NCBI GenBank assembly: GCA_963965975.1
Contig: OZ014420.1
Location: 5,296,001-5,360,000 of the forward strand
DNA from: Xestospongia bergquistia
Lineage: Eukaryota > Porifera > Demospongiae > Haplosclerida > Petrosiidae
Reading direction: 5' to 3'
DNA: 64,000 bases
A model generated the notes under the pieces. It saw only the letters and a program-made list of their open reading frames with translations, was not told where the DNA came from and searched no databases. The position numbers were made by a program, and so were the translations under genes. Of the stretch, positions 22,482-35,000 are shown piece after piece (position 1 is the stretch's first letter; the number at the start of each line of letters is the position of its first letter).

Positions 22482-24456
22482 TTGCTAACCACAAGCATTC
22501 ATTGTGTTGACATGAGCATTATTGCTGCCTGCTTCAGAGGTATCTACCATCATTTTAATCCTTATTTTCATCAGAGGACCCGAATTGAACCTAGAAGAGA
22601 TGTAACAAGAAGAGAAAGTAGATCTGATCTGCAGCAACAGAATCCACCAGTTCCATACACTATAACTACATTTATTGAAGACTCTACTGACTCTACTGAC
22701 TCTACTGATGATCAACCACGAGAACATTATTGGGCTCTGTTGATTGAGAAATTTTGTAAAAAATCTGTTTATATTATTAACAAAGACTACCGCTATGCTA
22801 CAGTGTATTGCTACATTGTTGCAACATTAAAGGATTTTGACAAGGTATATTACACATAATCATAAAAGATAAAATCCACAGTGAATGCTACTCATCTACT
22901 GGCATATCTTAATGTACATTGATTATAATGTTTTCATGTGACATGTATTTGATTGTGTTTTTTCTAGGAAAGGGCCATCATTTTACAAGAGGTATGTCAG
23001 ATACATGATTCTGATTGTACTGACATGATATATTTAATAATTATAGATAATTCCTGAAGTGGAGGAATTGTGTGGTAACTTACAAGTACAATTTATTTAT
23101 ATCAATTTACAACAAGTAAGATAAAGTGATTATTGTTAATTTACAATATATATATATGTGAGGATATAAATAAACAAACAATAACAATTCTGTTTACTAT
23201 TGTTTTGTATACTAGAATGAAGTTCCCTCCCCTGAAGTATTATCACTAACACTTCATGAACTGGAAAGGTATTTTATAAGTATATAATTTTATTAGTATT
23301 ATTATTATCCTATAGAATTACTGACAGTACATGTATGTCATTTATAATAGTACTTATCTCTGAGAGTCTTGGCTGGATACCTACTGAAAAAGAGAAAAGC
23401 GAAGCTGGAGTTAAAGGATGGCCTGAGGGTGTGTCATTCCTTGAAATGGAGATAATAAAAGGAGCTTTTGCCACCACCAATCGTAATGGTATGATTTTGA
23501 TTAGATTTTGTAGGTGTGGTTTCATTACTTGTTAATTATATAGCTATATTCATGTTTCGTAGTCCTAGTTTTCTGAAAGAATTGTCTGAAGAATGTCTGT
23601 CTTTATTTCAAGAGCCTGATTCAAGGCAACAATTGGAGTTTATCAAAAAGAAAATCAATAAAACTTTTCCAGTAAATTAACAATTTTGATATTTAATTAA
23701 TGATTAATTCTTTATTTTTATATAGCATCAAGTGTTTCATTATAAGTGTACTGTAAATGCTGACTCATCTTCAGGAACAGCTAGTACTAGCAGTGTCAAT
23801 ATTGAAGTGGGTTTCTATTTCAAGAAGGCAATTAATGAATTCATTACCAAAAGGTTAAATATAATCTATTTATCAATACTAAATTCAAACCACAGTCTAA
23901 ACCAATAAAACCAGTAGGAAAATTGAGTCATTACATCAAAAATTATTATGATGTATATTGTATAATAAATGAAGTATACACTTTTTTGTAGACTTCTAAG
24001 GGATTTTTCCGCGAAGACAGTTTCTTCAATGTCTGTTGTACAGAGTAATTATCAACAAAATGAACTGGAGACTTACTCTCAAATAGACAAGTCAAATGTT
24101 GAAGAAATAATGTCAAAAGTAAATCCAATACTTAATATCCTAGTATGTTATATTGTCTAGTCATAGACATTAGATTGAGATAGTCTAGTTCATGATAACT
24201 GTTGTGCAGATTTGTAACAGCATCATGACCTTATCCCTCATGTGTTATCTCTTGTACAATACTAACTAATTTTGAGATCATTTATTATATTAGTATTGTG
24301 GATATATTAGTATTGTGGATATATTAGTATTATAGCTCCTTGTTAAATGTGAAATTAATACTCTGTATTTAATACGAAGGAGCATAACTGGACTTAACTT
24401 GACATTCAATATAATGATTTTCCTTTCTCTATTATAACTTCATAGTATAAACCCTA

Positions 24457-24489
<33 letters not shown>

Positions 24490-27400
24490 ACACACTCATG
24501 AGTTGTTATTATATTCTATAGATTCATTTCTACATAAATTCCATTGACTACAGTCCTCCATTAGTACTAGTTGGTGAAGAAGGTAGTGGTAAATCTACTA
24601 TACTTGCAGCATTGGCCAAGGAGTATATGCTAAGACAATCTACTACTAGTCTAACTGAGAATAATGATCTCCATCAGACTCTCAATGAATTTGTAGACTT
24701 TGCAGTTGTACCACAACCTCAAAATCAACTACAGGCTACTGATACTGAATTCAGAGACTTAAACCAATACTTATGGCATGTATTTTATCATTTCGTTGGG
24801 ATGTGCCCTCGCTCTTCAGACCTTCATCGTATTCTTCAAAGAGTGTGGTCTATACCCAGCCTTTCGTATCCCAGAACAACACTAAAGAAATGTGATGTTA
24901 ACTCATTAGCCAAGGAAGTTTTATTGTTATTAAGTTCAAGAAGTGAGAAGAGAACACTAATCATTATTGACTCAATTGACAAGGTATAAACTATATTTTG
25001 ATATACCAACATTGTTGATGTTAACAATATGTACTATATTGGTAGGAATGAATATCATACTGCAAAAGTAATGCAATTTAGGGCAATGATCTTTGGTTAA
25101 ATCTTTTTGAAGTATATTGTTTATAGTTGACATTTTAAACTATATATATGATGTTAATGGTATCAATATCTATTGGTTCACTAACTTTACATTCTTAGCT
25201 AATGTCAGACATAATTCTGTTATCTTTTTAGATCAAAGATGAGCATCCTTCTCATGTTCTCAAGTGGTTACCAGCCAACCTCCCTCCCACGATTAAAGTT
25301 ATAGTCAGTCTTGGACCAGCATCTGTTACTAGAAAGGTAGGTGTGGCTCTATTATTCTACTCATTATAATTATTGTGCAGGTGTTTTCTAGTCGTGAGCC
25401 ACAATGTCAAGAAGTGATTATTGATTCTTTATCTTTGATGTTGTCTAAGAACATTATAGTATCTTCTCTTTTAAAAGATGGTCTTCCTAATAATGAAAGT
25501 ATGGATTGAAAAAGGATAAATGAATTATTGAATGAAACCATATACTTTTAATATGATCTACTTTTATTTCAATAGCATTAATTGACATTCTTCTTGGAAA
25601 ACTAAGCATATCTAATCCACTTTACATCAAAGAAGTTATAGAGTTTCTTAGTCGACACACATCAGAACTAACAACTGAAGATGATATTATTCAAATTGCA
25701 AGATCTCTTCCTGACAACTTAACAAAGTTAGTCAGTAGAAATAGTCTACTAGTAATATATATATCTTTCTTCATTATAGGTTACATCATAGGTCTATTAT
25801 AGAATTAGAGTCAAGTCTTCATGGACGTTACATTATAACTTGTCTTTGTCTGTTGCATTGTTCACATTATGGATTACAAGAATCAGAACTGAGGACACTT
25901 CTCTCGGCCATCACATTATCTGGAGATAATCAATCTACCTCTCCTCCTCAGTCACACAATCAGTCATGTGATCAACAAGATGTGTCGCAGAGACAAATTG
26001 ATCCAAAAACATGCCATGGTGAGTACCTCACAGTCGCACCCAATCAAAGACGTCACTCACTAACTATTCCCCACGGGTCCAATCCTACGATGCATACACT
26101 TTGTTGTCCCAACTCATTTAGCGATAATGATGGTACCTCAACACACAATGTCAAACCTACACTTAACACAAAAAGGAAAATGAGTGATTGTACTGATAAT
26201 CTATTGCAATCATTTCATGTACAAAACAGTCCAAAAGCTCAGAGTCTCATCGTGGGAAAACTGCACCCACCTTCAACACCTTCAAACATGCTCTCACCAT
26301 CTCACAGTCAGACTTTAGCTTGTCCTGAACTAAGTATTAATCTACCAGTCCCATCTCCTTCAATTATTTCAGAAGGTAGTCCACTTTCTAGTCGTCCTAA
26401 TCAATTACTTCCCATCCCTCCAAGATTTGGTTCCTCTATTAGTATTCTTAGTGTGGACTGTGCTCAGTCAACTTGTAAGAGCAAGTCAAATGGACAACAT
26501 AGTTCTGATAGAGACGAGATTGAAGAAGCTGTCTCTTGTTGTCCTGATGATCTTAAGCCACACCCATCTCCAACACCCCTCGTCGGTTTAGAAAGAGTCA
26601 ACATTTTAGAGCATCATTTGGAATCTACAGGTACTTGTGTGCCTGTATCATTATACATAATGGCATCCATTTTTAAATCTCTTAAGCCATTTTTGAAAAA
26701 TGTTGGTCGTCATGGAGAGAGTAGATGGTCTTTGAAAGACTCATCTTTCAGTAAAGCAGTTCACAAGCGTTATTTTAAGACTCCACCCACAGAATTATTT
26801 CCATTCTCTTTTTGTACTTCATCGACCTTTTATGGTGCTGATAAAGATCAAACTTTGTTTACGTTATTAACTGAAGCACATCGTAGGAACAGTAATCCTG
26901 ATAATAAAGAAGGGGAGGAGTCTCGGAGATCATCTGTTAGTAGTAGGAGTATATTAAGTGGGTGTGGTCTGGATAGTGCAACTAAGACAGTAGATATTGA
27001 TATTAGTAAGAGATATAATTGGTGGCATGCAAGGTCAGTACAATTATATGCTGAAAGTACATAGCATCCTATTATAGTTGTAGACCTATTGTTAAATTAG
27101 TATTACATTACTTAAGTATACTAGACATACTAGAATTATCCTTTCTAGATTGTAACTCAGCAAGAGGAAAGACAGTTTATTGTCTTTCTCTATACTTTTT
27201 CTAGATTAGCTGGTTACTTTTCAGCATCTACTAATGAAGAACGTCGCTTTGAGGAACTCCCCTATCATTTGTCACGTATTAATGATTATGGTCGTCTAGC
27301 ACATTGTCTTGTTCATATCCCTCTCTTTGAAAGATTGAGTACTGAAGAAAATGTGAGGAGTACCCCCTGTAATTATAATGAGAGAAGTGTGTTTGTAATA

Positions 27401-29804
27401 TAATAAAACCAAACTGTTATATGTTGTTGTAGATAGAAATAAAAGGTAATGTTGTAAAGGGATTATTATTGCACATAACAGATTGAATTTATATTAGATC
27501 TGTGCAAAATTGGATTAAATTGACATCTTTCTCATTGCATTGTATACACTCTATACAGTATTGCTTATAATGATGTAATGTATATTATGTCTTATAGGTA
27601 ATGGAGTTAATAAAATACTGGCATTATACTAGTGGATATAGTAATATTGTTGAGTTATATCGACATTCACTTGATGCTGTAGAAATTACAGGAACTAAAC
27701 CACGAGAAGTGATCAATTTAATGAAGAAAGTAGCCTGGTTTCTGTATCAGATGGGTAAAAATAGATCTGCTCAGCGAATATTAGTAAGACATCAGTTATG
27801 ACATACTTTATAATGGAATTGTTGGAACATATCTATACCAAACACTTTAGTATATTGAAAAACTTTTTTAGTGTAGATTTGTCTTTAATATGTAAAAGTA
27901 GTAGAAAAATACTTAATATTAATGGACAAAATTTATAAATAATATTGTAAAGCTCTCAGAGAATCTTTATGAAAAGGTGAGTATAAATTTATTGACTATC
28001 AGCTCCTTTCTAGACTAATTATATTCTCTATATTGTGTGTTAAGTACTCAGTATATTCTAATTCATTCAGACTATGTACTAATATTGTGTTAAGTACTCA
28101 GTATATTCTAATTCATTCACACTATGTACTAATATTGTGTTAAGTACTCAGTATATTCTAATTCATTCACACTATGTACTAGGTGGATGCTATACAATGT
28201 GAGGAAGATGAAAGATTAGAGTCATTAGCTCATTTAACATTAACACTAAGTGAAATGCTTAGTCATTCAATTCAACAACAAATTATTAACAATAAATCAA
28301 CATTAGAAGCTGAATATCAGTGAATTATTATATTAACTGGATGGATTGATAGAATAGTACATGGATGGATGGATTGATACATGGATGGATGGATTAATAC
28401 ATGGATGGATGAATTGTTACATGGATGGATGGATTGATACATGGATGGATGGATTGTTACATGGATGGATGAATTATTACATGGATGGATGGATTGACAC
28501 ATGGATGGATGAATTGTTACATGGATGGATGAATTGATACATGGACATATACAAATCTTGTAATATACATTGACTTCTCTTTCTACAGTTTAATATGTGT
28601 AGCCAGTCGATGTGTTCAATTTCTACGTTCTACATTCAATTCCGAAAGAGATTTATCAAAGATTCTCCTTCTCCTTAGCCATCACCTCTACCACTACTCA
28701 CAAATGAATAAATCACTTGGTCTCAGTCCAACTGATGCATTAGTACAAGCACAAGAAGCAGCACAGGAAGCTCAAGGTAATAATACTATAGATATTTAAC
28801 TAGCTAGTATTATTAACACAATATCTAATATGTCGTATCATTAGTATGTAATACAACTAAATACATGAAGTATACTGTAATACTTGAAAAGAATACCTTA
28901 GACTAGTTCATTATGATGACTAATATACCATCAGAGAGATAGGTACAAAATGACATATTGTAGACTTTGTAGCCATTTTTAACTATTATATAGATCACTT
29001 GTATGTGTATATCATGTAGCTCTTTTCTCTACAGAACTATATTCTGAGTTAGGTGATGTTTATCAGGTTTTACAGGCTTATCTCCAGCTCAGTATAGTAT
29101 ATCAATGTCAACCATTACAATCTATTGAGTTCTTATTTAAAGCTAAAACGTTATGTAGTGAACACTATGGTTCAATGAACACTGTTATGTTGACACTATT
29201 ATACAGACTGGCCTACGTCTATAAGGAACTAATGTATGATAAGGATACTGGATTAAACTATTACAGGTAATGATAATATAGTAGTAGTACAGTGGCTTAT
29301 AACAGGATAACACTGCATGCTTAGACTGGGTTTAACTAATAGTAATGAAATTAGTACTATAATATAGCTAATGCCATTTGCCCAAACCACATATGTTGTT
29401 ACTATAAATAGCAACATGTCTACTGTGTTCCTATATTTAGAGCTTACATTTTGCAGGTTTTATTATAGTAGTTATGTTGTACATTTGAAAACCATGAGTC
29501 TAATACATACAACAGTGACGTACTGATGTCAAATACAGTATAGCTGGTTATAGGAAGACATCATTTAATCCACCTACAATAATATTTATTTTTTAATAGA
29601 CAATGGATGGATTTGACATCATTCATTTATGGCAACCATCATTCTCTGACTATTGAAGCTAAAGAATTTGTACAGAATGAAACAGAGAGAACACAGGAAG
29701 ATGACAACAGAAAAGTTATAAAGGGAGTGGCTTCATCTTTCACTTCAAACGATGATGACAAATCAGAAAGAGAACTGACTATAGTGGCTGAAATAATGTC
29801 ATGA
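22482..29804 (+). CDS. NACHT-type NTPase with TPR region, TTC41/NPHP3-like
   Basis: Twenty exons: 22482-22844, 22968-22991, 23047-23115, 23216-23268, 23316-23488, 23544-23671, 23726-23853, 23992-24118, 24522-24983, 25232-25336, 25381-25498, 25576-25726, 25780-27033, 27205-27352, 27598-27783, 27953-27976, 28183-28319, 28589-28776, 29035-29266, 29600-29804; 1,424 aa in one frame. ATG 22512 is an alternative start. The N-terminal part has a DUF4062-like feel ([19 protein letters not shown]). The P-loop [10 protein letters not shown] (24573-24599) and the Walker B-like strand [10 protein letters not shown] mark a NACHT NTPase; [15 protein letters not shown] is typical of the family. Exon 13 (1.25 kb) inserts a Ser/Pro-rich stretch of about 230 residues. 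The C-terminal third is helical, TPR-like ([32 protein letters not shown]). TTC41 and NPHP3 share this layout; NPHP3 is ciliary. Confidence 0.75.
24455..24497. repeat. (CA)n microsatellite
   Basis: CA repeats with two CT interruptions in the intron before the P-loop exon. Confidence 0.9.
28031..28180. repeat. Three tandem 50-bp units ending at a splice acceptor
   Basis: Copies 28031-28080, 28081-28130 and 28131-28180 are nearly identical. The third is followed by AG, the acceptor of the exon at 28183, while the first two run into AATATTG and so lack the AG. Confidence 0.85.
28337..28545. repeat. Minisatellite of ATGGATGGAT units
   Basis: About ten copies of a 20-base unit (ATGGATGGATGGATTGATAC and variants) in an intron of the NACHT/TPR gene. 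Confidence 0.9.
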
Positions 29805-29844
29805 TTATCTCTGAGAATCAACTTGTATTGTAAAACACTTTATA

Positions 29845-29985
29845 TTATAATAATGGAAAATGAACTACTAAATTTATCAACAATAATTATAATAACGAAA
29901 ATGAACTACTAAATTTTCAACAATAATTATAATAACAAAAATGAACTACTAAATTTATCAACAATAATTATAATAACAACAAAAA
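29845..29985. repeat. Tandem repeat of about 46 bp, three copies
   Basis: AAAATGAACTACTAAATTT followed by CAACAATAATTATAATAA, repeated three times, in the tail-to-tail spacer between the NACHT/TPR and phosphatase genes. Confidence 0.8.
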
Positions 29986-30129
29986 CTACAAATAAAAAAC
30001 CAGCAATATTTTAATGTTATAATCAAAAGATCCTAACAATTCTACTTAATTCAATAAGACGGGTTATTTTGTTTTAATTCAAATACAAACAGTGATCTGC
30101 TGGGAAGATTAATATAACTACTGAAATGT

Positions 30130-32026
30130 TTAGAAGTTGTGATAAGCATCAAAGGAGTGTATGAAATCCAACAACAACTCATGACAGAAAACATAGTGTT
30201 CCTAAAAAAGAGAAAAAGAATTTTGTACATGTTTATACAAGTAGCACATATAGTAGTAAGTGGATATAATATATACCATATATAGAAGGTAGTACATATA
30301 GTATTAAATGGACATAATATATACCATATATAGAAGGTAGTACATATAGTATTAAATGGATATAATATATAGCATATATAGAAGGTAGTACATATAGTAT
30401 TAAATGGACATAATATATACCATATATAGAAGGTAGTACATATAGTATTAAATGGACATAATATATACCATATATAGAAGGTAGTACATATAGTATTAAA
30501 TGGATATAATATATAGCATATATAGAAGGTAGTACATATAGTATTAAATGGATATAATATATAGCATATATAGAAGGTAGTACATATAGTAGTAAATGGA
30601 TATAATATATAGCATATATAGAAGGTAGTACATATTGTATATTGTATCAACAAAGCTATGTCTTTGTATAAACAGCAACATTATAATGTTTAATAGACAA
30701 AATGCCTTCAGTGTACAATATAATTTAAAACACCATTAGCATTGCTATCTTTAAGATTAGAGGTTATCTCATGAGTATATCGTATAAACATGTTATTATT
30801 GATAATGAGTAGTAATATGTAATAGTGAGTAGTCATATGTAATAGTGAGTTGTTATATGTAATAGTGAGTAGTAATATGTAATAGTGAGTAGTTATATGT
30901 AATAGTGAGTAGTCATATGTAATAGTATTAGACATTTAGGTCACAAGTATAATCTATCATTAAGATTCATTATTCTAATTCATGTTGTTGGATTATTAAT
31001 TAATAGACTTACCACATTTTCTACTAAAGCAGGTCTATTAAAACGAGCTCCTTTAATATACTGAAATATATCAGCTACTCCTTCAATTTTGACTCGTTCT
31101 AATGTTGAGTATATACACATGAATGCACCAGTCCGACCAATACCATCACTATTATAATGTAAAGAAGAAAATTATAGAAACACACATACAATAGGAAGTC
31201 TATAGCTGAGAGTATAAAACAAATTATATGATTATGGAAATATTTCTTGACACCATATAGGTGTATGTCAATGTTATAATCAGGGTTGGGGTCAATTACA
31301 TAAGAACAATTATGATTATGATTACACAATGATTATGCAAGGTGATTACAATTACGATTATAGGGAAAAGCATGATTATGATTACGATTACAGATTACAG
31401 ATTACAGTCTAGCAATGACAATAATTATAGGTTTTTTGCAGTCAGCTGCAAATATACAAGATGTAATCAGTCTAAGTACATGTTCTTTCATGCATCATTT
31501 CATAAATTTACACAAGCAGATGCTAGCACAGGTGACATTGTTCCATGTACTACTTGCAAAGGTTACTGTAATTGCTGTAATCACTTTTGATTACAGCAAT
31601 TACTCTGTCTGATTATAATTACAATTACTGATTACACTATTTCTGGAAAGTTGATTATGATTACAATTGTAATCAGCCCCAACCCTGGTTATAATATAGG
31701 TGTATGTCAATGTTATAATATAGGTGTATGTCAATGTTATAATATAGGTGTATGTCAATGTTATAATATAGGTGTGTATTAATTATACATATATATTATA
31801 TAGGCGTGTGTATTAGAATGCCATGAGCTTTTTACACTTTAATTCCCATTACTATTGAGGACTTACTTGCATATAACAGTGATAGCTTTATTTCCAGTGT
31901 TCATTTGATTATGGAGTAATTGGTCTAACAGTTTGAGGAGAGGAGCTGGATCTTTTGGTGCACCATTTTCAGGCCATTCAGTATAATGATACTGTGTGAC
32001 TACAAGATGATCAGCAGAACCCTTGA

Positions 32027-32070
<44 letters not shown>

Positions 32071-35000
32071 ACATTATTCACATTACTCAAGGTATCATCA
32101 CTTACTGTAGACATATTGATGTAGGTATTTTCCTGACTCAAACGAAGCTTGCGAATGACAAAATGATTTTCTTTCTTTTCTGACAACAATTTCACAATCA
32201 TTTTGCCATAACTGGCAATCTCATCTACTTCTTCAGGCCAGTAACGTGCACAGACATCCTACATAACATCAAATAAGATCATATTGCATTATAATAGCAT
32301 CTTACCTCTTCTTCCTCTTGAAGATTACATAACATGACAATAGATCCAGACCACTGTTCCCATATCATACGCCAAAGATCTTCTACAGTGTTCTCTAAAG
32401 GTGCTTGAGTAGCTAAGAATGCACCACGATGTTTATAACCCTAGGAACATCAACAAGAGATGAAAGGTAACATTGAGGACATAGTTACAATTGTATGTGT
32501 TCATGCACTATTATATTGTATTATTAAATGCATTATTGTAATGTATTATTGTAATTTATTATTGTAATGTATTATTATAATGTATTATTATAATGTATTA
32601 TTAAATGTATTATTAAATGTAATATTATAATTTATTATTATATTGTATTATTAAATGCATTATTGTAATGTATTATTGTAATTTATTATTATATTGTATT
32701 ATTATAATGCACTATTATATTGTATTATTAAATGCATTATTGTAATGTATTATTGTAATTTATTATTGTAATGTTAATATTAAAAGTAGTGGCTACTTAT
32801 ATAACAATATTGTCTATACTCACATCAACGTGACTTGAGTTAATATAATCTCCAACACCACTAGTAGTTTTAAGACGAACTCTTGTACTGTCATCTACAA
32901 TGACAATATACACATACAAACATGACACATGTAATGATACACTAATATTATATATAATACTTAGTATTGGTAGTCAAGTATACAGCCTAATATAGGGAAG
33001 ACTAATAGACAACTAGTCATTGTTTATTCCACCAAACAGATAATAGTATGAATGATATTTTATTTGTCTATATTAACAACAATGATATAATAATATGTTA
33101 TAGTGAGGATGCCCCTAGTTATTATAAGATAATTAGATACTTCAGTTCTTACAAGGTAAGGTAGAGATTTTGTCTTTATATCGATTCTTGTCAGAGTTAA
33201 ATTTAGAGAGACCATCAGTACATAGTCCATCAGATGGTTGTCGAGCCACTTGATAAAGAAGCTAAAATAGGACAAATAAACTATTAATAACTGTCTTCAT
33301 TTCAACTGCAACATTCAAATATAGTAAGCCACACCCCCTCTTAAATCTTGGAAGTTCAGTGGGACAGTCCAAGATCAGCATATTTTACTGCTAATCACTA
33401 TAGCCTAAACACTAAACATTAAAGTATATGGTCTGAGGTTGAGACTGTCCTACTGAGCCTTGTCGTAAGATCAGACAGTTCTACAGAACCATTCCTAAAG
33501 TGAAACTGTCCTAATAGACTTTCAAAATGTGTGTACATAACAGTTATTATATTTCTTTATATTATCATGTTTTCTTACTTGGAGTTGATTTTCATAGCCA
33601 GAGTCTTTACTCAAGTCATCCATTTTGGATTTGAGACTTTTAGTTGTCATAGAAGTATCACCACATGTAATATATTCTGATAGAGCATCATGAATATAAA
33701 CATATTGAGCCTAAAAAGAAAGAAACAATGTCCATTAATAAATGTAATATAACTTCTGATATAACCAGCTCAATAGGAATCATTGTTTACAGGTTGTTAT
33801 AACACAATATTATGTACCAGTTAATATTAACAGTTTTTAATAACTAAATCAAATGCTGACATAATTAGGTAGTAAACTGTGGTCCTAAAGTTTCCATAAA
33901 TTCAAATTTTTCTGTTCTTATATCATTATAATAGAAGGCTTAATAATGTATGTTTAATCAAAGTGGGTGGACTGTTATTGTGCCACTCCTCCTCCTACTA
34001 CTACTAGCTTACATCTGCCTGGACCATGAGAACTCTTTTTGTTCTCATATCAGCCACAAATTCGTACACATTTAATGTCTCCTCCTTGTTGTCCAATCTC
34101 TGTAACATACTATCTAATGTGATAAATGTCCCAGTACGACCCACACCAGCACTACAATGTACAATCAAGGGTGGACCATCTGGTGGGTGTGTCTGTCGGA
34201 CACGACGTATAAAAGCAATCATAATTGTTTTGTCAGCAGGGACACCGTGATCTGGCCAGGCTAAGAAATGATAATGTGTAACATCAAGACGACCACCACC
34301 AGTTTCTGAGGTCTATAAAGAAAAAGAACAAACTTTAATTTGAATTTAAATAAATTTCCATAATTTACGAGAATATTCTCCTGAGGTATTCTGACACATA
34401 GGCAATACTACATTGTATGATGACTCACTTAATTGCATATGTTGCATAGTACATGTATATCTTGCTGTATACTTACATTAAGAAGTAAAAATTTCTTGAG
34501 TCTATAATCCACAAATTGTTGTTGTTCTACTAAAGTTACTTTAAGATTATAACCAACATCAAGTGTTTCATTAAGAGAGCGAGGCCAATAAAATGCACAC
34601 TTGTCCTAAAGAAAATAAACAGTGAACAATATCAGTATATGTGTTCCTTTCAACTTACCACTCCTTTCTCTATGCATTCAGTTAACATAACAACAGTTGG
34701 TAGTTGAAATTCCCAAATCATACGCCAAAAATCTCCTATAGTAGTAATCAAGGGACCTACAAAATAGTACACGTATTAGATCTATATACAAATAATAGAT
34801 TATTATATATATATATAGGTAATACATGTATTAGATCTATATACAAGTAATAGATGTATTATATATATATATAGGTAATACATGTATTAGATCTATATAC
34901 AAGTAATAGATGTATTATATATATATACAGATAGTACATGTATTAGATCTATATACAAGTAATAGATGTATTATATATATATACAGATAGTACATGTATT

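Noticed and set aside
28317-28502. Minus-strand frame of SIHPCN-like repeats
   Set aside because: Translation of the ATGGATGGAT minisatellite in an intron.
30051-30653. 200-codon minus-strand open frame
   Set aside because: Produced by a 48-bp minisatellite whose period is a multiple of three; lies in an intron and last exon region of the phosphatase gene in the wrong frame.
31281-31687. GATTAC-like short repeats considered as a CRISPR-like array
   Set aside because: Units are irregular, without spacers of even length, and lie inside a transposon in an animal intron.
33330-33530. Possible inverted repeat in a phosphatase intron (GGGACAGTCC, GACTGTCCTACTGAG, GAAACTGTCCTAA)
   Set aside because: Matches are short and broken; could not define arms.
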